NCBI RefSeq assembly: GCF_014636315.1
Contig: NZ_BMED01000002.1
Coordinates: forward strand, 806,001-870,000
Length of the DNA stretch: 64,000 nt
Source: Parundibacterium terreum
Lineage (GTDB): Bacteria > Pseudomonadota > Gammaproteobacteria > Burkholderiales > Burkholderiaceae_D
Direction: 5' to 3'
Shown here in pieces: positions 27,421 to 36,602 of the stretch. Position 1 is the stretch's first letter. Each line of letters opens with the position of its first letter. The position numbers and the translations under genes are program-made. The notes beneath the pieces are model-generated. The model did not search any database, had not been told where the DNA came from, and was given only the letters and a program-made list of their open reading frames with translations.

Positions 27421-27461
27421 GGGTTTTGTTTTGTACACGGCAACACAAAATACAAAAACCC
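27421..27461. repeat. Imperfect inverted repeat upstream of the CinA-like gene
   Basis: GGGTTTTGTTTTGT and ACACAAAATACAAAAACCC form a long AT-rich hairpin. It may be a terminator for the upstream transporter gene or a regulatory element of the gene at 27521. Confidence 0.4.
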
Positions 27462-27520
27462 TCTGCACAAAGTGGTAAAGTAATCCTGTAAGCAATATAG
27501 CTAAATGACAGGAGGCAGCC

Positions 27521-28006
27521 ATGCTTGATGCAATCGAACTAGCGGCGCAAGTCGGCGACGCACTGAAATCCAAAAAACTCTTGCTGACGGTGGCAGAATC
27601 CTGCACCGGCGGCGGCATCTGCCAGGCTATTACAGAAATCGCCGGTTCATCCGACTGGTTTGATTGCGGCTTTGTCACCTATTCCAATTCCTCCAAATCG
27701 GAATTGCTGGATATCTCCCCTTCGCTGATCGCTCAGCATGGCGCGGTCAGCGAAGAAATTGCGGCGGCAATGGCAGAAGGCGCACTGGCCAGCTCGGAGG
27801 CGCATATCTCCATCTCTACCACCGGCATCGCTGGGCCTGGCGGCGCAGTACCCGGCAAACCCGTAGGCACGGTGTGTTTTGGCTGGGTCGTGGGCGGCAT
27901 CACCCATACCGAACGCCTGGTGTTTGCCGGCGACCGCCATGCGGTGCGCGAGCAGACTATCGTGCATGCGTTGGACCGCCTGCTGCGCTACCTGAAAGAA
28001 GTTTGA
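27521..28006 (+). CDS. pncC: CinA C-terminal domain protein, nicotinamide-nucleotide amidohydrolase
   Basis: 161 residues, the length of a stand-alone CinA C-terminal domain (PncC). Signatures are LLTVAESCTGGGICQAITEIAGSS, FVTYSNSSKSELL, GAVSEEIAAAMAEGAL and STTGIAGPGGAVPGKPVGTV. The enzyme deamidates NMN to nicotinate mononucleotide in pyridine nucleotide recycling. GGAGG precedes the ATG. The N-terminal MoCF domain of full CinA is absent. Confidence 0.9.
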   Translation: MLDAIELAAQVGDALKSKKLLLTVAESCTGGGICQAITEIAGSSDWFDCGFVTYSNSSKSELLDISPSLIAQHGAVSEEIAAAMAEGALASSEAHISISTTGIAGPGGAVPGKPVGTVCFGWVVGGITHTERLVFAGDRHAVREQTIVHALDRLLRYLKEV

Positions 28007-28475
28007 TAGAAGTTTGATCGGCGCACCGGCAAACAAACACACACCCTACCCCCGCCCCCATTTATGCGAGGGTGCCATCCCGCTTGCCAAGCTGCGATAA
28101 GTTTGGCATGATGAGTCCATGAACAAACCTGTATCGGCCCATATGTCTTACCTGAAAGCCACCGCGTCTGCGGCTGCTGCGGGTTCGTACGCCGATTCCA
28201 GCATTGCTGCATCTATTTCCTGCATTTCTTCCTCCTCCATTATTCGAATTATCCAGGGTCGCTGATCTGCGGCTTTGCCGATGCCCAGCGCCCCTCAAAT
28301 TCCCCCGTGTGTAGCCTGCCTGTGATGCCTTAGTTGCGTTCGTTGCGTTCGTTGCGTTCGTTGCGTTCGTTGCGCCTGTGCGCTCCAGCGTACTCCTGAG
28401 CACTCCAGTGTAATTACTGCCCTCTGATCCGGCCCGGCGCACACGTTCTTTTCATCGCTAATGGAGTATCACCTC
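28007..28475. other. Intergenic region with a 9-bp tandem repeat
   Basis: No gene is convincing; one minus-strand frame translates the tandem repeat into (ATN)n and is judged spurious. It contains the repeat at 28333-28374. Confidence 0.5.
28333..28374. repeat. GTTGCGTTC tandem repeat, four full copies plus a partial one
   Basis: The 9-bp unit GTTGCGTTC is repeated without change from 28333 to 28368 and begun again as GTTGCG. It lies about 100 bp upstream of the dehydratase gene and could vary in copy number. Confidence 0.85.
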
Positions 28476-29546
28476 ATGTTCCAATTAATGGACCGTGCGT
28501 CCTCGCACGCGTGTGCGGAAACACTCGCCTGCACAAATACAGTCACCGACAGGCCAGCCTCCGGCTACCCTACGCTGGAAGCCATCCGGCAGACCAGTGC
28601 CCGCTTGCACGGCAAGGCGCTGCTTACGCCGGTATGGCAATGGCAGACCGGCGCCGTGGAAGAACAACTGCATCCATCCACCGGCGTGTGGCTGAAGCTG
28701 GAGCTGTTTCAAAAATCCGGCAGCTTTAAATTTCGCGCTGCGCTGAACTGCCTGATGGCGATGGATGAATCGGCAAGGCAAAGAGGCGTGGTTGCCGTCA
28801 GCGCAGGCAACCATGCGGTGGCCGTCGCTTATGCGGCCAGGCTGATGCAGGTGCATGCCATCGTGTATATGCCGCGCGCAGCAAGCCCGGCACGCATCGC
28901 CGCTTGCCGCGAATACGGCGCAGAAGTAAGGCTGGCTACAGATGTGCATGAAGCCTTTCGCCTGGGGAATCAACTGGCGCAACAAGAACAAAGAACCCTG
29001 GTCCATCCCTTTGATGGACCGCTAACGGCGCAAGGTACGGCAACGGTAGGGCTGGAGCTGATGCAGCAGGTCCCCGGACTGGACGCGGTGGTCGTGCCCA
29101 TAGGCGGCGGTGGACTATGCGCGGGTATCGCAGCGGCCGTCAAGCAGATCAACCCCGGCTGCAAAGTGTTCGGTGTGGAACCATTTGGTGCCGACATCAT
29201 GTACCGCAGCTTTTTATCCGGCAAACCCGAGAAGCTGGATAAGGTGGATACCGTTGCTGACAGCCTGGGCGCTCCCTATGCGATGCAATACAGCATGGAC
29301 GTCTGCCGACGCTTTGTAGATGAAGTGGTGCGCGTCAACGATGATGAAATCTGCCGTGCGATGCATGCGCTATTCCGTGACATGAAGCTGGCAGTAGAAC
29401 CTGCGGCGGCAGTGGCCACCGCTGGCATGTTCGGCCCTCTGCGTGACAGGCTGGACGGTAAACAGGTGGCGCTGATCGTCTGCGGCTCCAATATGGATGC
29501 CGCAGACTATGCCGGCCTGCTTACGCGCGGTAGCGGTGCCGGGTAA
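28476..29546 (+). CDS. PLP-dependent threonine/serine dehydratase
   Basis: 356 residues of the tryptophan synthase beta-like fold type II family. The PLP lysine lies in FQKSGSFKFRAALNC, followed by VSAGNHAVAVAYAA, the phosphate loop GGGGLCAGIAAAV and a late CGSNMD. It deaminates threonine or serine to the 2-oxo acid. There is no C-terminal ACT regulatory domain, so it is the short, catabolic or eutB-like type. The ATG at 28476 has GGAG 9 nt upstream; another ATG lies at 28461. It converges with the AraC-type gene. Confidence 0.85.
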   Translation: MFQLMDRASSHACAETLACTNTVTDRPASGYPTLEAIRQTSARLHGKALLTPVWQWQTGAVEEQLHPSTGVWLKLELFQKSGSFKFRAALNCLMAMDESARQRGVVAVSAGNHAVAVAYAARLMQVHAIVYMPRAASPARIAACREYGAEVRLATDVHEAFRLGNQLAQQEQRTLVHPFDGPLTAQGTATVGLELMQQVPGLDAVVVPIGGGGLCAGIAAAVKQINPGCKVFGVEPFGADIMYRSFLSGKPEKLDKVDTVADSLGAPYAMQYSMDVCRRFVDEVVRVNDDEICRAMHALFRDMKLAVEPAAAVATAGMFGPLRDRLDGKQVALIVCGSNMDAADYAGLLTRGSGAG

Positions 29547-29555
29547 AAGGACCCG

Positions 29556-30440
29556 CTATTTCAATGGAATGAAGATATCCAGCACCGCTTCCTGCTCAGG
29601 CACATCGGGGAAGAAGCGCACGCGTTGCAGATACAAGGGGAAATCGCGCAGCTCTTCGCCGCTCTGCGGCAGCCATTCCGAGTACAGATAGGACAGGATG
29701 CTGCCCAGATGATCGTCGGAGCCCGTATGCCGGAACACCGCGCAGCGCCCGGCCGGTATCGTCTTTGCGAAGATGCCGTATGGGTTGGCGGCAATATCGG
29801 CATCCGTTGCGGCGCACAGGTCCAGCCGGTAATCTTCGGGCGCGACTTCCTCCGGATTGTTATAGAGGATATTGAAGGTTGCACTGATGCGCGGCGGCAA
29901 ACCGTTCTGCTTGCGCCATGCGATGAACTGGCGGATGGAGTCCCCCAATTGCAGCGGGTCTCCATGGTGCTCCAGCACCGCAACCCTGGTTTCCTGTACA
30001 TCGGTAATGCTGACCTGGTCAGCCCTGTATGTCGTTTTCATATGCTCGGCCCTTAGTTCGCTGAGTGATTGATAGGTGGCGTACCAGGGAGCCCATTGCG
30101 GCTGTTTTCTGAAATCGGACGGCGTTTGCCCTACGCTCTTTTTAAAAGCCCGCGCAAATGCTTCCGGTCCCTCATACCCGCTATCCAGTGCGATATCCAT
30201 GATCTGCTGGTGATCGCGAAAGGCAAGCTGATAAGAGGCACGTTTCAGGCGGCAGAGCTGGACGTATCTGGCTACACCTACGCCAAACAATTCAGAAAAC
30301 TGCCGGTGGAAATGATATTTGGAAAAGGCCGCAACCGCGCTGAGCGATTCCACACTCAAGTCCCCATCCAGATGCGCATCGATGTAGTCAAACACCTTGC
30401 GGAATCTGGCGAGATAATTTTCTGCAGCTGCTGCACTCAT
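29556..30440 (-). CDS. AraC-family regulator with GyrI-like effector domain
   Basis: 294 residues. The two AraC helix-turn-helices occupy residues 10-110 (VESLSAVAAFSKYHFHRQFSELFG and IMDIALDSGYEGPEAFARAFKKSVGQTPSDFR). A GyrI-like/SbmC ligand domain follows from about 130 to the end (VAVLEHHGDP, CAVFRHTGSDDHLGS, LQRVRFF). Such proteins (Rob/SoxS-like with GyrI domain) bind small hydrophobic molecules and activate efflux or detoxification genes. GGGAGG precedes the ATG. Confidence 0.9.
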   Translation of the reverse strand: MSAAAAENYLARFRKVFDYIDAHLDGDLSVESLSAVAAFSKYHFHRQFSELFGVGVARYVQLCRLKRASYQLAFRDHQQIMDIALDSGYEGPEAFARAFKKSVGQTPSDFRKQPQWAPWYATYQSLSELRAEHMKTTYRADQVSITDVQETRVAVLEHHGDPLQLGDSIRQFIAWRKQNGLPPRISATFNILYNNPEEVAPEDYRLDLCAATDADIAANPYGIFAKTIPAGRCAVFRHTGSDDHLGSILSYLYSEWLPQSGEELRDFPLYLQRVRFFPDVPEQEAVLDIFIPLK

Positions 30441-30550
30441 TGAATATCCTCCCTGGTGACAGGCAGAATAGAGCGAGCGCCAAGGAAAAGCCTGATCGAA
30501 GTTGCTATATTCATTGCTGACGTCATTGCGACTGATTCGGGCTAGCGATT

Positions 30551-31513
30551 TTACTTCACACCGATTTCACGCAGGTATTTCAGCGTGCCGGGATGCAGCA
30601 GCTTCGCATCGCTGACAGCCCTTGCCGTGTTGGCTGCGGTAGTCTCCTGCGCTTGCGGCAGGATGACTGCGATATTCTTTTCGCCTAGGTGCAGCGCGCG
30701 GGTGAAGCGGTAAGCGGCCTCATCCGGCAAATCCGGCCGCGCCATGATGAAACTCCAGGAACCGAGGGAATTGAGTGCCACGGCCTGCCCCCTGAAGCTA
30801 TTCGCCGGCAAGACCAGGCGTTTCAGGAAGGTATGCTTGCCGGCTATCAGCGCAATCTCTTTCTCGTCAGGCACGATAAAGCGGCCGCCGGCAGGTGCAT
30901 TCATCACCGCGCCAAAGCCGGGCCAACTGCTGCCACCGCCCCACAGCGCCGCCACGCGGCCATCGGCCACCATCGCCGGGCCATCACCGGCACGCTCCAG
31001 GTATACCGCCTGGAAATCCTTGTCCATGTCCAGCCCCAGGCCATCCAGCACATAGCGCGCCAGGATCACCAGGCCCGAACCTTTGGCACCGAAAGCCACA
31101 GGCTTGCCGCGCAGATCGGCGATGCTGTGATAAGGGCTGTCTGCGCGCACAACAAACATGCCGGGCGTGGAATACATCGCCGCAACGATCTTCAAATTGG
31201 CAGGCGCCCGCCCTATTCCCTGCAGTGCCTCATACGCCGCTTCGCCCTGCACCAGCGCAATATCGAGCTTGCCAGCTTCCAGCAAGGGAATATTTTCGGT
31301 GCTGCCCTTGGTATTGCGCGCCTCTATCGTCAACTGAGTATCAGTCACCGCCACCGTACGCACCACCGCATCGCCAAACATGGGAAAGCCGCCGCCGGGC
31401 GTGGCTGTGCCCATTACGATGTGGATGTTGTCTGCGGCGGCAACGGGAACGGCTGGCAGGCATATTGCAAGCGCCACGCTGATGGGCAGGACGGATTTAA
31501 GGAATTTCATCAT
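30551..31513 (-). CDS. TAXI-family TRAP solute-binding protein, orphan
   Basis: 320 residues with a signal peptide (SVLPISVALAICLPAVPVAAA). The mature part has TAXI features: IVMGTATPGGGFPMFGDAV, IEARNTKGSTENIPLLEAGKLDIALVQG and SIADLRGKPVAFGAKGSG. In most loci a fused TRAP permease lies next door; none is present here, so it either works with a distant permease or has another sensing role. Ligand unknown. Confidence 0.85.
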   Translation of the reverse strand: MMKFLKSVLPISVALAICLPAVPVAAADNIHIVMGTATPGGGFPMFGDAVVRTVAVTDTQLTIEARNTKGSTENIPLLEAGKLDIALVQGEAAYEALQGIGRAPANLKIVAAMYSTPGMFVVRADSPYHSIADLRGKPVAFGAKGSGLVILARYVLDGLGLDMDKDFQAVYLERAGDGPAMVADGRVAALWGGGSSWPGFGAVMNAPAGGRFIVPDEKEIALIAGKHTFLKRLVLPANSFRGQAVALNSLGSWSFIMARPDLPDEAAYRFTRALHLGEKNIAVILPQAQETTAANTARAVSDAKLLHPGTLKYLREIGVK

Positions 31514-31670
31514 GGGGATTTCGCTCTTTCTCTCCAGGCGCTATGCCAATAGAAGCATGCTAACGCGAAATCCAAATTCTTGTGCCGCGGAATAAGCGAG
31601 GGCTATTTCCTGTTCAATGCAGCATGACGTCCTCAACGAACTTTGCTCGGGCCGGATAAGTGCGCGGATT

Positions 31671-32087
31671 TCAATGCCAGCTCCAGGTGCCCTCTTCCGT
31701 CTTTATCCAGCCCAGTGCAATGACTACCAACAGAATTCCCAGCGCGATGTGGGCGATTTTCCAATAGCGTTCGGTATGCACGGTTTCTCCGGCACGCTCT
31801 ATGCTGACGCAGCTCTTGAGCAGCCGGGATGATTTGACTGTTACCGCATCACCGTCATTGAGCCTGGAATAGGTGGCATAGCCGACCGAGCAGGAATCAA
31901 GGCCGCCGTCGGTAAATTTCAGGTGATAGGCGGTATCGCAGGTCGGACCTGTGTTGCCGCTGATCCTGGAGGTGGTGGTGCTGTGGCCGTCGACGTGCAG
32001 GGCCTGTGTGGTAAAGGGAAGGCCGGCATCGGCCAGAAAGGCCAGGCCGGCGACAGCCATCGCGATACGCAGCAGTAGTTTCAGCAT
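31671..32087 (-). CDS. Membrane-anchored protein of unknown function
   Basis: 138 residues with an N-terminal hydrophobic segment (LLLRIAMAVAGLAFLADAGL) and a second near 112-125 (IALGILLVVIALGWI), leaving an extracytoplasmic domain with four cysteines between them (TCDTAYH, DSCSVGY, KSCVSIE). It probably forms disulphides in the periplasm. No family is recognised. Confidence 0.6.
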   Translation of the reverse strand: MLKLLLRIAMAVAGLAFLADAGLPFTTQALHVDGHSTTTSRISGNTGPTCDTAYHLKFTDGGLDSCSVGYATYSRLNDGDAVTVKSSRLLKSCVSIERAGETVHTERYWKIAHIALGILLVVIALGWIKTEEGTWSWH

Positions 32088-32219
32088 GGCGCTCCCCTCT
32101 CATCCAAACCCATGCGGCGGGAAATACGAAAGACGATATTTTGCTATGTTGACACAATTAAATTATCAAAACAACATTATATTGAATTGAGCCAGTGCTG
32201 CGGTCGTGTGTTTTCGCTT

Positions 32220-33209
32220 CTAAGGCTTGGTGCTCATACGCGGACGTATGCTGTCCTTCATTGCGTCTGGCTGGTCGTAGCGGCGGATGGCGGCCCACAG
32301 GGCTCCGGATTTGGCGATGTGCTCAAACAATTGCTGCAATGCCGCCTTGTCTTCCGCGCCGAGTGCAGATCGATTGGAGATATAAATGCCGCTGTCTATC
32401 CAGGGCAGATCATCCAGCACTTCATAACGCAGTTTTTTATGCATGGGCTGCAGCCTGCTGTCCATCTGCACTACGCCGGTAAAAATAGCAGAGGTCATGA
32501 TGGTGACATCGGCCACGCCGGCCGCAAGCAGGCGGCCAACGGAGACAGGATCGGCCTCCAGCAGCAAGCGGTTCTGCTTCTTCAGTTCATTCAGGGTTAT
32601 CTGGTAGGTGTCCCCATAGTCGTACCCGCGCACCAGGGCGACTTTCAGCTCACGGTGGTCCAACAGGTCTTGCAGGTTATGCAGCGCGGGGCGGGCGGAG
32701 TCCAGAGAGATCATCGTGGCCCGAACAGAGATCATGGGCACGAAGCTGCCGGCTTCGTCACGCTGCTGCAAGCGGGTCGCGGGCAGCAGCAGATCGGCCT
32801 GCCCGGCCTGGAACATCAGTTCCTGCCGCGCACGCGGAACAGAGGTAAATACGAAGCTGCAGCCCTCCTTTTTCCCCTCTGTGCGCAGTACATCGACATA
32901 AGCGCCGCTGAACTGGTCTTTGTTTTGATCTTTACCGGGATCCTTGCTCGAATCTTTAATGATGATGACGGCAGTACCAGTGGGAGAAACAGGGACGGTG
33001 ATAGGCCGGGAGCATTCGGCATTTGCAACCGAGGCCACGCCAAACAGCAGGGCCGAGAATGCGGCCGTTGCGAACGGGGCCAGAGCACCCACGCGCTTTC
33101 CGCTGCCCACCTTTCGGCCAGACTTGCGCTCAACGACAGATGCGCCGCCGGCAACTTCAGTCCGGCAATGTCGGGCAAGTTTTGTCATCAGAGACAGGCG
33201 CTTTTTCAT
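32220..33209 (-). CDS. Periplasmic solute-binding protein, SBP_bac_3-like
   Basis: 329 residues. The ATG at 33207-33209 was preferred because upstream codons in this frame overlap pyrF. A basic N terminus is followed by a hydrophobic stretch (ALAPFATAAFSALLFGVASVANA), a plausible but long signal sequence. The rest has the two-lobed SBP_bac_3 layout (SGAYVDVLRTE, RQELMFQAGQADLLLPATRL, LQDLLDHRELKVALVRGYDYG). No permease or ATPase is adjacent. A short Asp/Lys-rich insertion (KDSSKDPGKDQNKDQ) near the first lobe is unusual. Confidence 0.75.
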   Translation of the reverse strand: MKKRLSLMTKLARHCRTEVAGGASVVERKSGRKVGSGKRVGALAPFATAAFSALLFGVASVANAECSRPITVPVSPTGTAVIIIKDSSKDPGKDQNKDQFSGAYVDVLRTEGKKEGCSFVFTSVPRARQELMFQAGQADLLLPATRLQQRDEAGSFVPMISVRATMISLDSARPALHNLQDLLDHRELKVALVRGYDYGDTYQITLNELKKQNRLLLEADPVSVGRLLAAGVADVTIMTSAIFTGVVQMDSRLQPMHKKLRYEVLDDLPWIDSGIYISNRSALGAEDKAALQQLFEHIAKSGALWAAIRRYDQPDAMKDSIRPRMSTKP

Positions 33210-33234
33210 GCAGGCGGTATCCGGAAAACGCGGA

Positions 33235-34053
33235 TCAGCGGCAGGCGTTGATGGCGTTTCTGGTTTCTTCCGCCACGCGTCGTGCTGCCTGCGCGTGCGT
33301 TTCGCCAGCGGCGGGTTGGGCATACAGGATGGCGCGTGAAGAATTGATCATCATGCCTGTGCCTGCAGCAGTACGGCCTGCCTGCACGGTGGAGGCGATA
33401 TCGCCACCCTGCGCGCCTATGCCGGGGATCAGCAAAGGCATATCGCCAACGATCTGGCGCACTTGCGCAATCTCGTTAGGGAAAGTGGCGCCGACGACCA
33501 GCGCGCACTGGCCATTGGTATTCCATTTTTCTGCCACCAGTTTGGCGACGTGCTGGTACAGCGGCTTGCCACCCACATCCAGGAACTGCAGGTCGGACCC
33601 GCCGACATTGGATGTGCGGCACAGCACGATCGCGCCACGGTCTTTCCATTCCATATAAGGCGCAACAGAATCAGAGCCCATGTAGGGGCTGATGGTAACT
33701 GCATCTGCCTGGTAGCGTTCATAAGCTTCACGCGCATATTGCTCTGCCGTGGCGCCGATATCGCCGCGCTTGGAATCCAGCACGATGGGGATGTTCGGGT
33801 AAGTCGTCTTGATATAGGTGCAGATGGCTTCCAGTTGGTCTTCCGCGCGCAGTGCCGCGAAATAGGCAATCTGCGGCTTGAAGGAACAGGCCAGGTCGGC
33901 GGTGGCATCGATGATGGATTTGCAGAAAGCGAAAATGGCATCCGGCTGCTGGGCTATTTCTGCGGGGAAGCGGGATACGTCAGGATCCAGGCCTACGCAG
34001 AGGAGAGAGTTGTTGGTCGCCCAGGCGGCAGAAAGTTTTTCGATAAATGTCAT
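33235..34053 (-). CDS. pyrF: Orotidine 5'-phosphate decarboxylase
   Basis: 272 residues, type 2 OMP decarboxylase. Motifs: [13 protein letters not shown] at the N terminus, [10 protein letters not shown], and the catalytic [17 protein letters not shown] (Asp-x-Lys-x-x-Asp). It makes UMP, the last de novo pyrimidine step. The ATG at 34053 gives the expected family N terminus; an in-frame start at 34110 is longer than usual. Confidence 0.95.
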   Translation of the reverse strand: MTFIEKLSAAWATNNSLLCVGLDPDVSRFPAEIAQQPDAIFAFCKSIIDATADLACSFKPQIAYFAALRAEDQLEAICTYIKTTYPNIPIVLDSKRGDIGATAEQYAREAYERYQADAVTISPYMGSDSVAPYMEWKDRGAIVLCRTSNVGGSDLQFLDVGGKPLYQHVAKLVAEKWNTNGQCALVVGATFPNEIAQVRQIVGDMPLLIPGIGAQGGDIASTVQAGRTAAGTGMMINSSRAILYAQPAAGETHAQAARRVAEETRNAINACR

Positions 34054-34317
34054 TGATTGCCTTTTTACTAATATTATTACGCAAGACCATAGCCTCGCTA
34101 TAGCCTCCATTATAGCCTTTGGCCCCTGCCAAACGGATGCCTCGCTGCCATTAGAGGACGGAAACTAAGCCGTTTTTTGATAAATCGCCACTCTTTTGCA
34201 TCCCGGCGGACAAGCAAAGCAGAGCGGGGGTATCATTCAGGAATTCAATTAAATTAACAAAGCGCTTCGGCTCATTGAGCCTAAGGCGACTTGTTTGCGA
34301 TCCCTTAAGCCCGGCCC

Positions 34318-34800
34318 ATGAAAAAAACACCTGCCCTAGCCCCTGCTGCCGATTTCGATATGCAGGCACTGGACAACCAGTTTTGCTTTGCACTGTATTC
34401 GGCATCGCTGGCATTGACCAAGACCTACAAACCGCTACTGGAAAAGATAGGCCTGACCTATCCGCAATACCTTGTCATGCTGGTGTTATGGAAACAGGAC
34501 AATATACTGGTCAAGGACATAGGCGAAGCGCTATTCCTGGATTCCGGCACGCTGACGCCTTTGCTGAAACGGCTGGAAAGCGCCGGCATCATTGTCCGCA
34601 CCCGCGACCAGCAGGATGAGCGGCAGGTCAGGATCACGCTGACGCCGCAAGGCAAAAACCTGAAGAAGGCGGCCAAGGAAATTCCTGCGCAGATACTGTG
34701 CGCGAGCGGCCAGACCAAGGATACATTGATCAGCCTGCGTACGCAGCTGTCGGAGATCAGGGATGAATTGACGGAGCACAACGAGGAAAGCAGTTCTTAA
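34318..34800 (+). CDS. ohrR: Organic hydroperoxide sensor repressor
   Basis: 160 residues, MarR family. It has the OhrR N terminus LDNQFCFALYSASLALTKTYKPLL with the redox-sensing Cys23, then the winged helix LTYPQYLVMLVLW, VKDIGEALFLDSGTLTPLLKRLE and DERQVRITLT. A second cysteine, Cys128, suits the two-Cys OhrR type that forms a disulphide on oxidation. It represses ohr until organic hydroperoxides oxidise Cys23. ohr follows in the same direction after a 247-bp leader. Confidence 0.92.
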   Translation: MKKTPALAPAADFDMQALDNQFCFALYSASLALTKTYKPLLEKIGLTYPQYLVMLVLWKQDNILVKDIGEALFLDSGTLTPLLKRLESAGIIVRTRDQQDERQVRITLTPQGKNLKKAAKEIPAQILCASGQTKDTLISLRTQLSEIRDELTEHNEESSS

Positions 34801-34866
34801 AAAGGCGTAGGCATCGTTCTATTGGCGATTGTTTCAGCCCTTGAAAAACAGATTTTACAAAACTAA

Positions 34867-34896
34867 ATTGCACACAATCTATTTTGAATCTATAAT
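34867..34896 (+). promoter_or_regulatory. ohr promoter with candidate OhrR operator
   Basis: TTGCAC (34868-34873) and TATAAT (34891-34896) are separated by 17 nt, a near-ideal sigma70 promoter. ATTGcacaCAAT (34867-34878), a dyad of the kind bound by MarR/OhrR proteins, lies over the -35 box. The operator assignment is inferred from position and the neighbouring ohrR. Confidence 0.7.
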
Positions 34897-34902
34897 TCTT
34901 TC

Positions 34903-35047
34903 ATCGGCACTCAAATGCCGCTTTTGTCAGAGGCTGCTGTGAAATTAGCCTGGCCTGCGCCCACAAGGCGCAAATGGCTGGATACAGCAAACCCGCCGGG
35001 ATAATTTCACAACGGCCTCTTCACCTTAGTCCAAATAGGAGAACACC
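34903..35047 (+). promoter_or_regulatory. Long structured 5' leader of ohr
   Basis: From the predicted start, about 145 nt precede the ohr ATG. CGGCA/TGCCG makes a small first hairpin. AGAGGC and GTGAAATTA (34929-34947) pair with TAATTTCAC and GCCTCT (35002-35020), enclosing TGCGCC/GGCGCA and CCCG/CGGG stems. The layout is a multi-stem junction like a cis-acting RNA. I do not recognise a known riboswitch class. The Shine-Dalgarno AGGAG lies outside the closed stem. Confidence 0.5.
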
Positions 35048-35467
35048 ATGCAAGTACTTTACACAGCGACAGCAACAGCAACCGGTGGCCGCGACGGCCG
35101 TGCAGTTTCCAGCGACAACCAGTTGTCCGTCAAACTGACAACACCAAAAGAACTGGGCGGCGGTGGCGGCGAAGGCACTAATCCAGAGCAAATGTTTGCA
35201 GCCGGCTATTCCGCCTGCTTCATCGGTGCAATGAAATTTGTTGCCGCTGCAACTAAAGTGACATTGCCTGCAGACACAGCGATTACCGGCCAAGTCGGCA
35301 TCGGCCCAAATGACAAAGGCGGTTTCGGCCTGACCGTGGCATTGAGCGTGAATGTGCCAGGCATGGACAAGGCAGAAGTCCAGGCTTTGGTAGACAAGGC
35401 TCACCAGGTTTGCCCTTACTCCAATGCGACACGCGGCAACATCGACGTAAAAATCACAGTGCAATAA
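35048..35467 (+). CDS. ohr: Organic hydroperoxide resistance protein Ohr
   Basis: 139 residues. Ohr is a thiol peroxidase that reduces fatty-acid and other organic hydroperoxides. The catalytic pair is Cys57 ([10 protein letters not shown]) and Cys122 ([11 protein letters not shown]); Arg18 and Glu47 (NPEQMF), which position the substrate, are also present. AGGAG precedes the ATG. Expression is presumably released by oxidation of the upstream OhrR. Confidence 0.96.
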   Translation: MQVLYTATATATGGRDGRAVSSDNQLSVKLTTPKELGGGGGEGTNPEQMFAAGYSACFIGAMKFVAAATKVTLPADTAITGQVGIGPNDKGGFGLTVALSVNVPGMDKAEVQALVDKAHQVCPYSNATRGNIDVKITVQ

Positions 35468-35504
35468 TTACTTGCCTGCTGCGGTCCGAGTGGCCGCAAT
35501 GCTG

Positions 35505-35546
35505 AAAAAGCCACCGTCCGGTTCATACCTGCGGTGGCTTTTTTGT
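35505..35546 (+). terminator. Terminator after ohr
   Basis: AAAAAGCCACCG and CGGTGGCTTTTTT pair perfectly over 12 bp with a T-run, 38 nt after the ohr stop. Confidence 0.9.
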
Positions 35547-35632
35547 TTTTGCATGCCAACGATCAAGCCTTGCTACAATGACCTAACCCCTACCCCACAC
35601 TCCACACCACGGATATTCCAGGCGAACCGACC

Positions 35633-36592
35633 ATGATCCCGCATATCAGCAAAGAGCAAGTCCGCCAGGCATTACCCTACCCCACCCTGATCCAGGCTTT
35701 GCGCGTAGCATTTACTTCAGGCATTTCTGCACCGCAAAGGCATGTGCACACCGTATCTGAAGACCCGGTATCTACCTTGCTGCTGATGCCAGTCTGGCAG
35801 CCTGGTGCGAATATGGGCGTCAAGCTGGTGACAGTGGCGCCGCAAAACCAGGGCTTGCCATCGGTGCACGCCATTTTTGTGTTGTTTGATACCGTCACCG
35901 GTGCACCGCTGGCGCTGATGGATGGGGAGGAGCTGACGGCAAGACGTACCGCCGCCGCATCGGCGCTGGCATCCAGCCATATCTCGCGCACCGACAGCAA
36001 GCGATTGCTGATGGTGGGCACCGGCAGCCTGGTGCCCTACCTGGCGGCAGCGCATTGCACCGCGCGGGACATCAGCGAAGTGGAAATCTGGGGCCGCTCG
36101 CCGGACAAGGCCCGGCTGTGCATGGACAACATCAAGGCGCAGGCGCTATTGCCGCCGCATATCAAACTCAGCGTTACCGGCGATCTGGAAATAAGCTGCC
36201 GGCAGGCCGATATCATCAGTTGCGCCACCACCAGCACCAAGCCTATCGTGCCCGGTGCCTGGGTGGGGCCTGGCACGCATGTGGATCTGGTGGGCGGTTT
36301 CAAACCGACCATGCGCGAAGTGAATGATGCCTTGATGGCCAAGGCCACCATTTTCGTCGATACCTTTCCTGGCGCGCTGAAGGAAGCAGGCGATATCACG
36401 CAGCCGCTGGCCAATGGCAACATAGAATGCGAATCCATCGTCGCCGATCTGGCCGATCTGGCGGGCGGCATTCACAGGGGGCGTAGCGATGATGAAGAAA
36501 TCACCGTGTTCAAATCGGTAGGCACTGCGCTGGAAGATCTGTGCGCAGCCAATCTGGTGTGGGCGCAATATCAGGCCACCCAGGCCACGTAA
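35633..36592 (+). CDS. Ornithine cyclodeaminase/mu-crystallin family protein
   Basis: 319 residues with the family order: GVKLVTVAPQNQGLPSVHAIFVLFD, the substrate-contact segment DGEELTARRTAAASALAS, the Rossmann start MVGTGSLVPYLAAAH and DLVGGFKPTMREV. Members interconvert ornithine and proline, or reduce delta1-pyrroline-2-carboxylate or related imines with NAD(P)H. Sequence alone does not separate these. It is a single-gene unit ending in a terminator shared with the convergent catalase gene. Confidence 0.85.
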   Translation: MIPHISKEQVRQALPYPTLIQALRVAFTSGISAPQRHVHTVSEDPVSTLLLMPVWQPGANMGVKLVTVAPQNQGLPSVHAIFVLFDTVTGAPLALMDGEELTARRTAAASALASSHISRTDSKRLLMVGTGSLVPYLAAAHCTARDISEVEIWGRSPDKARLCMDNIKAQALLPPHIKLSVTGDLEISCRQADIISCATTSTKPIVPGAWVGPGTHVDLVGGFKPTMREVNDALMAKATIFVDTFPGALKEAGDITQPLANGNIECESIVADLADLAGGIHRGRSDDEEITVFKSVGTALEDLCAANLVWAQYQATQAT

Positions 36593-36602
36593 AATAAGCA
36601 AA

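Noticed and set aside
28333-28374. Possible CRISPR array
   Set aside because: Repeats are 9 bp, contiguous and without spacers. No cas genes occur in the window.
28062-28442. 126-codon minus-strand frame encoding (ATN)n
   Set aside because: The repeat is the translation of the 9-bp tandem repeat; nothing else in the frame is protein-like.
32112-33251. 379-codon open frame on the plus strand
   Set aside because: It is antisense to the solute-binding protein gene, which has a signal peptide and family motifs.
35505-35546. Possible attC-like hairpin after ohr
   Set aside because: The perfect stem with flanking A and T runs is a standard terminator.
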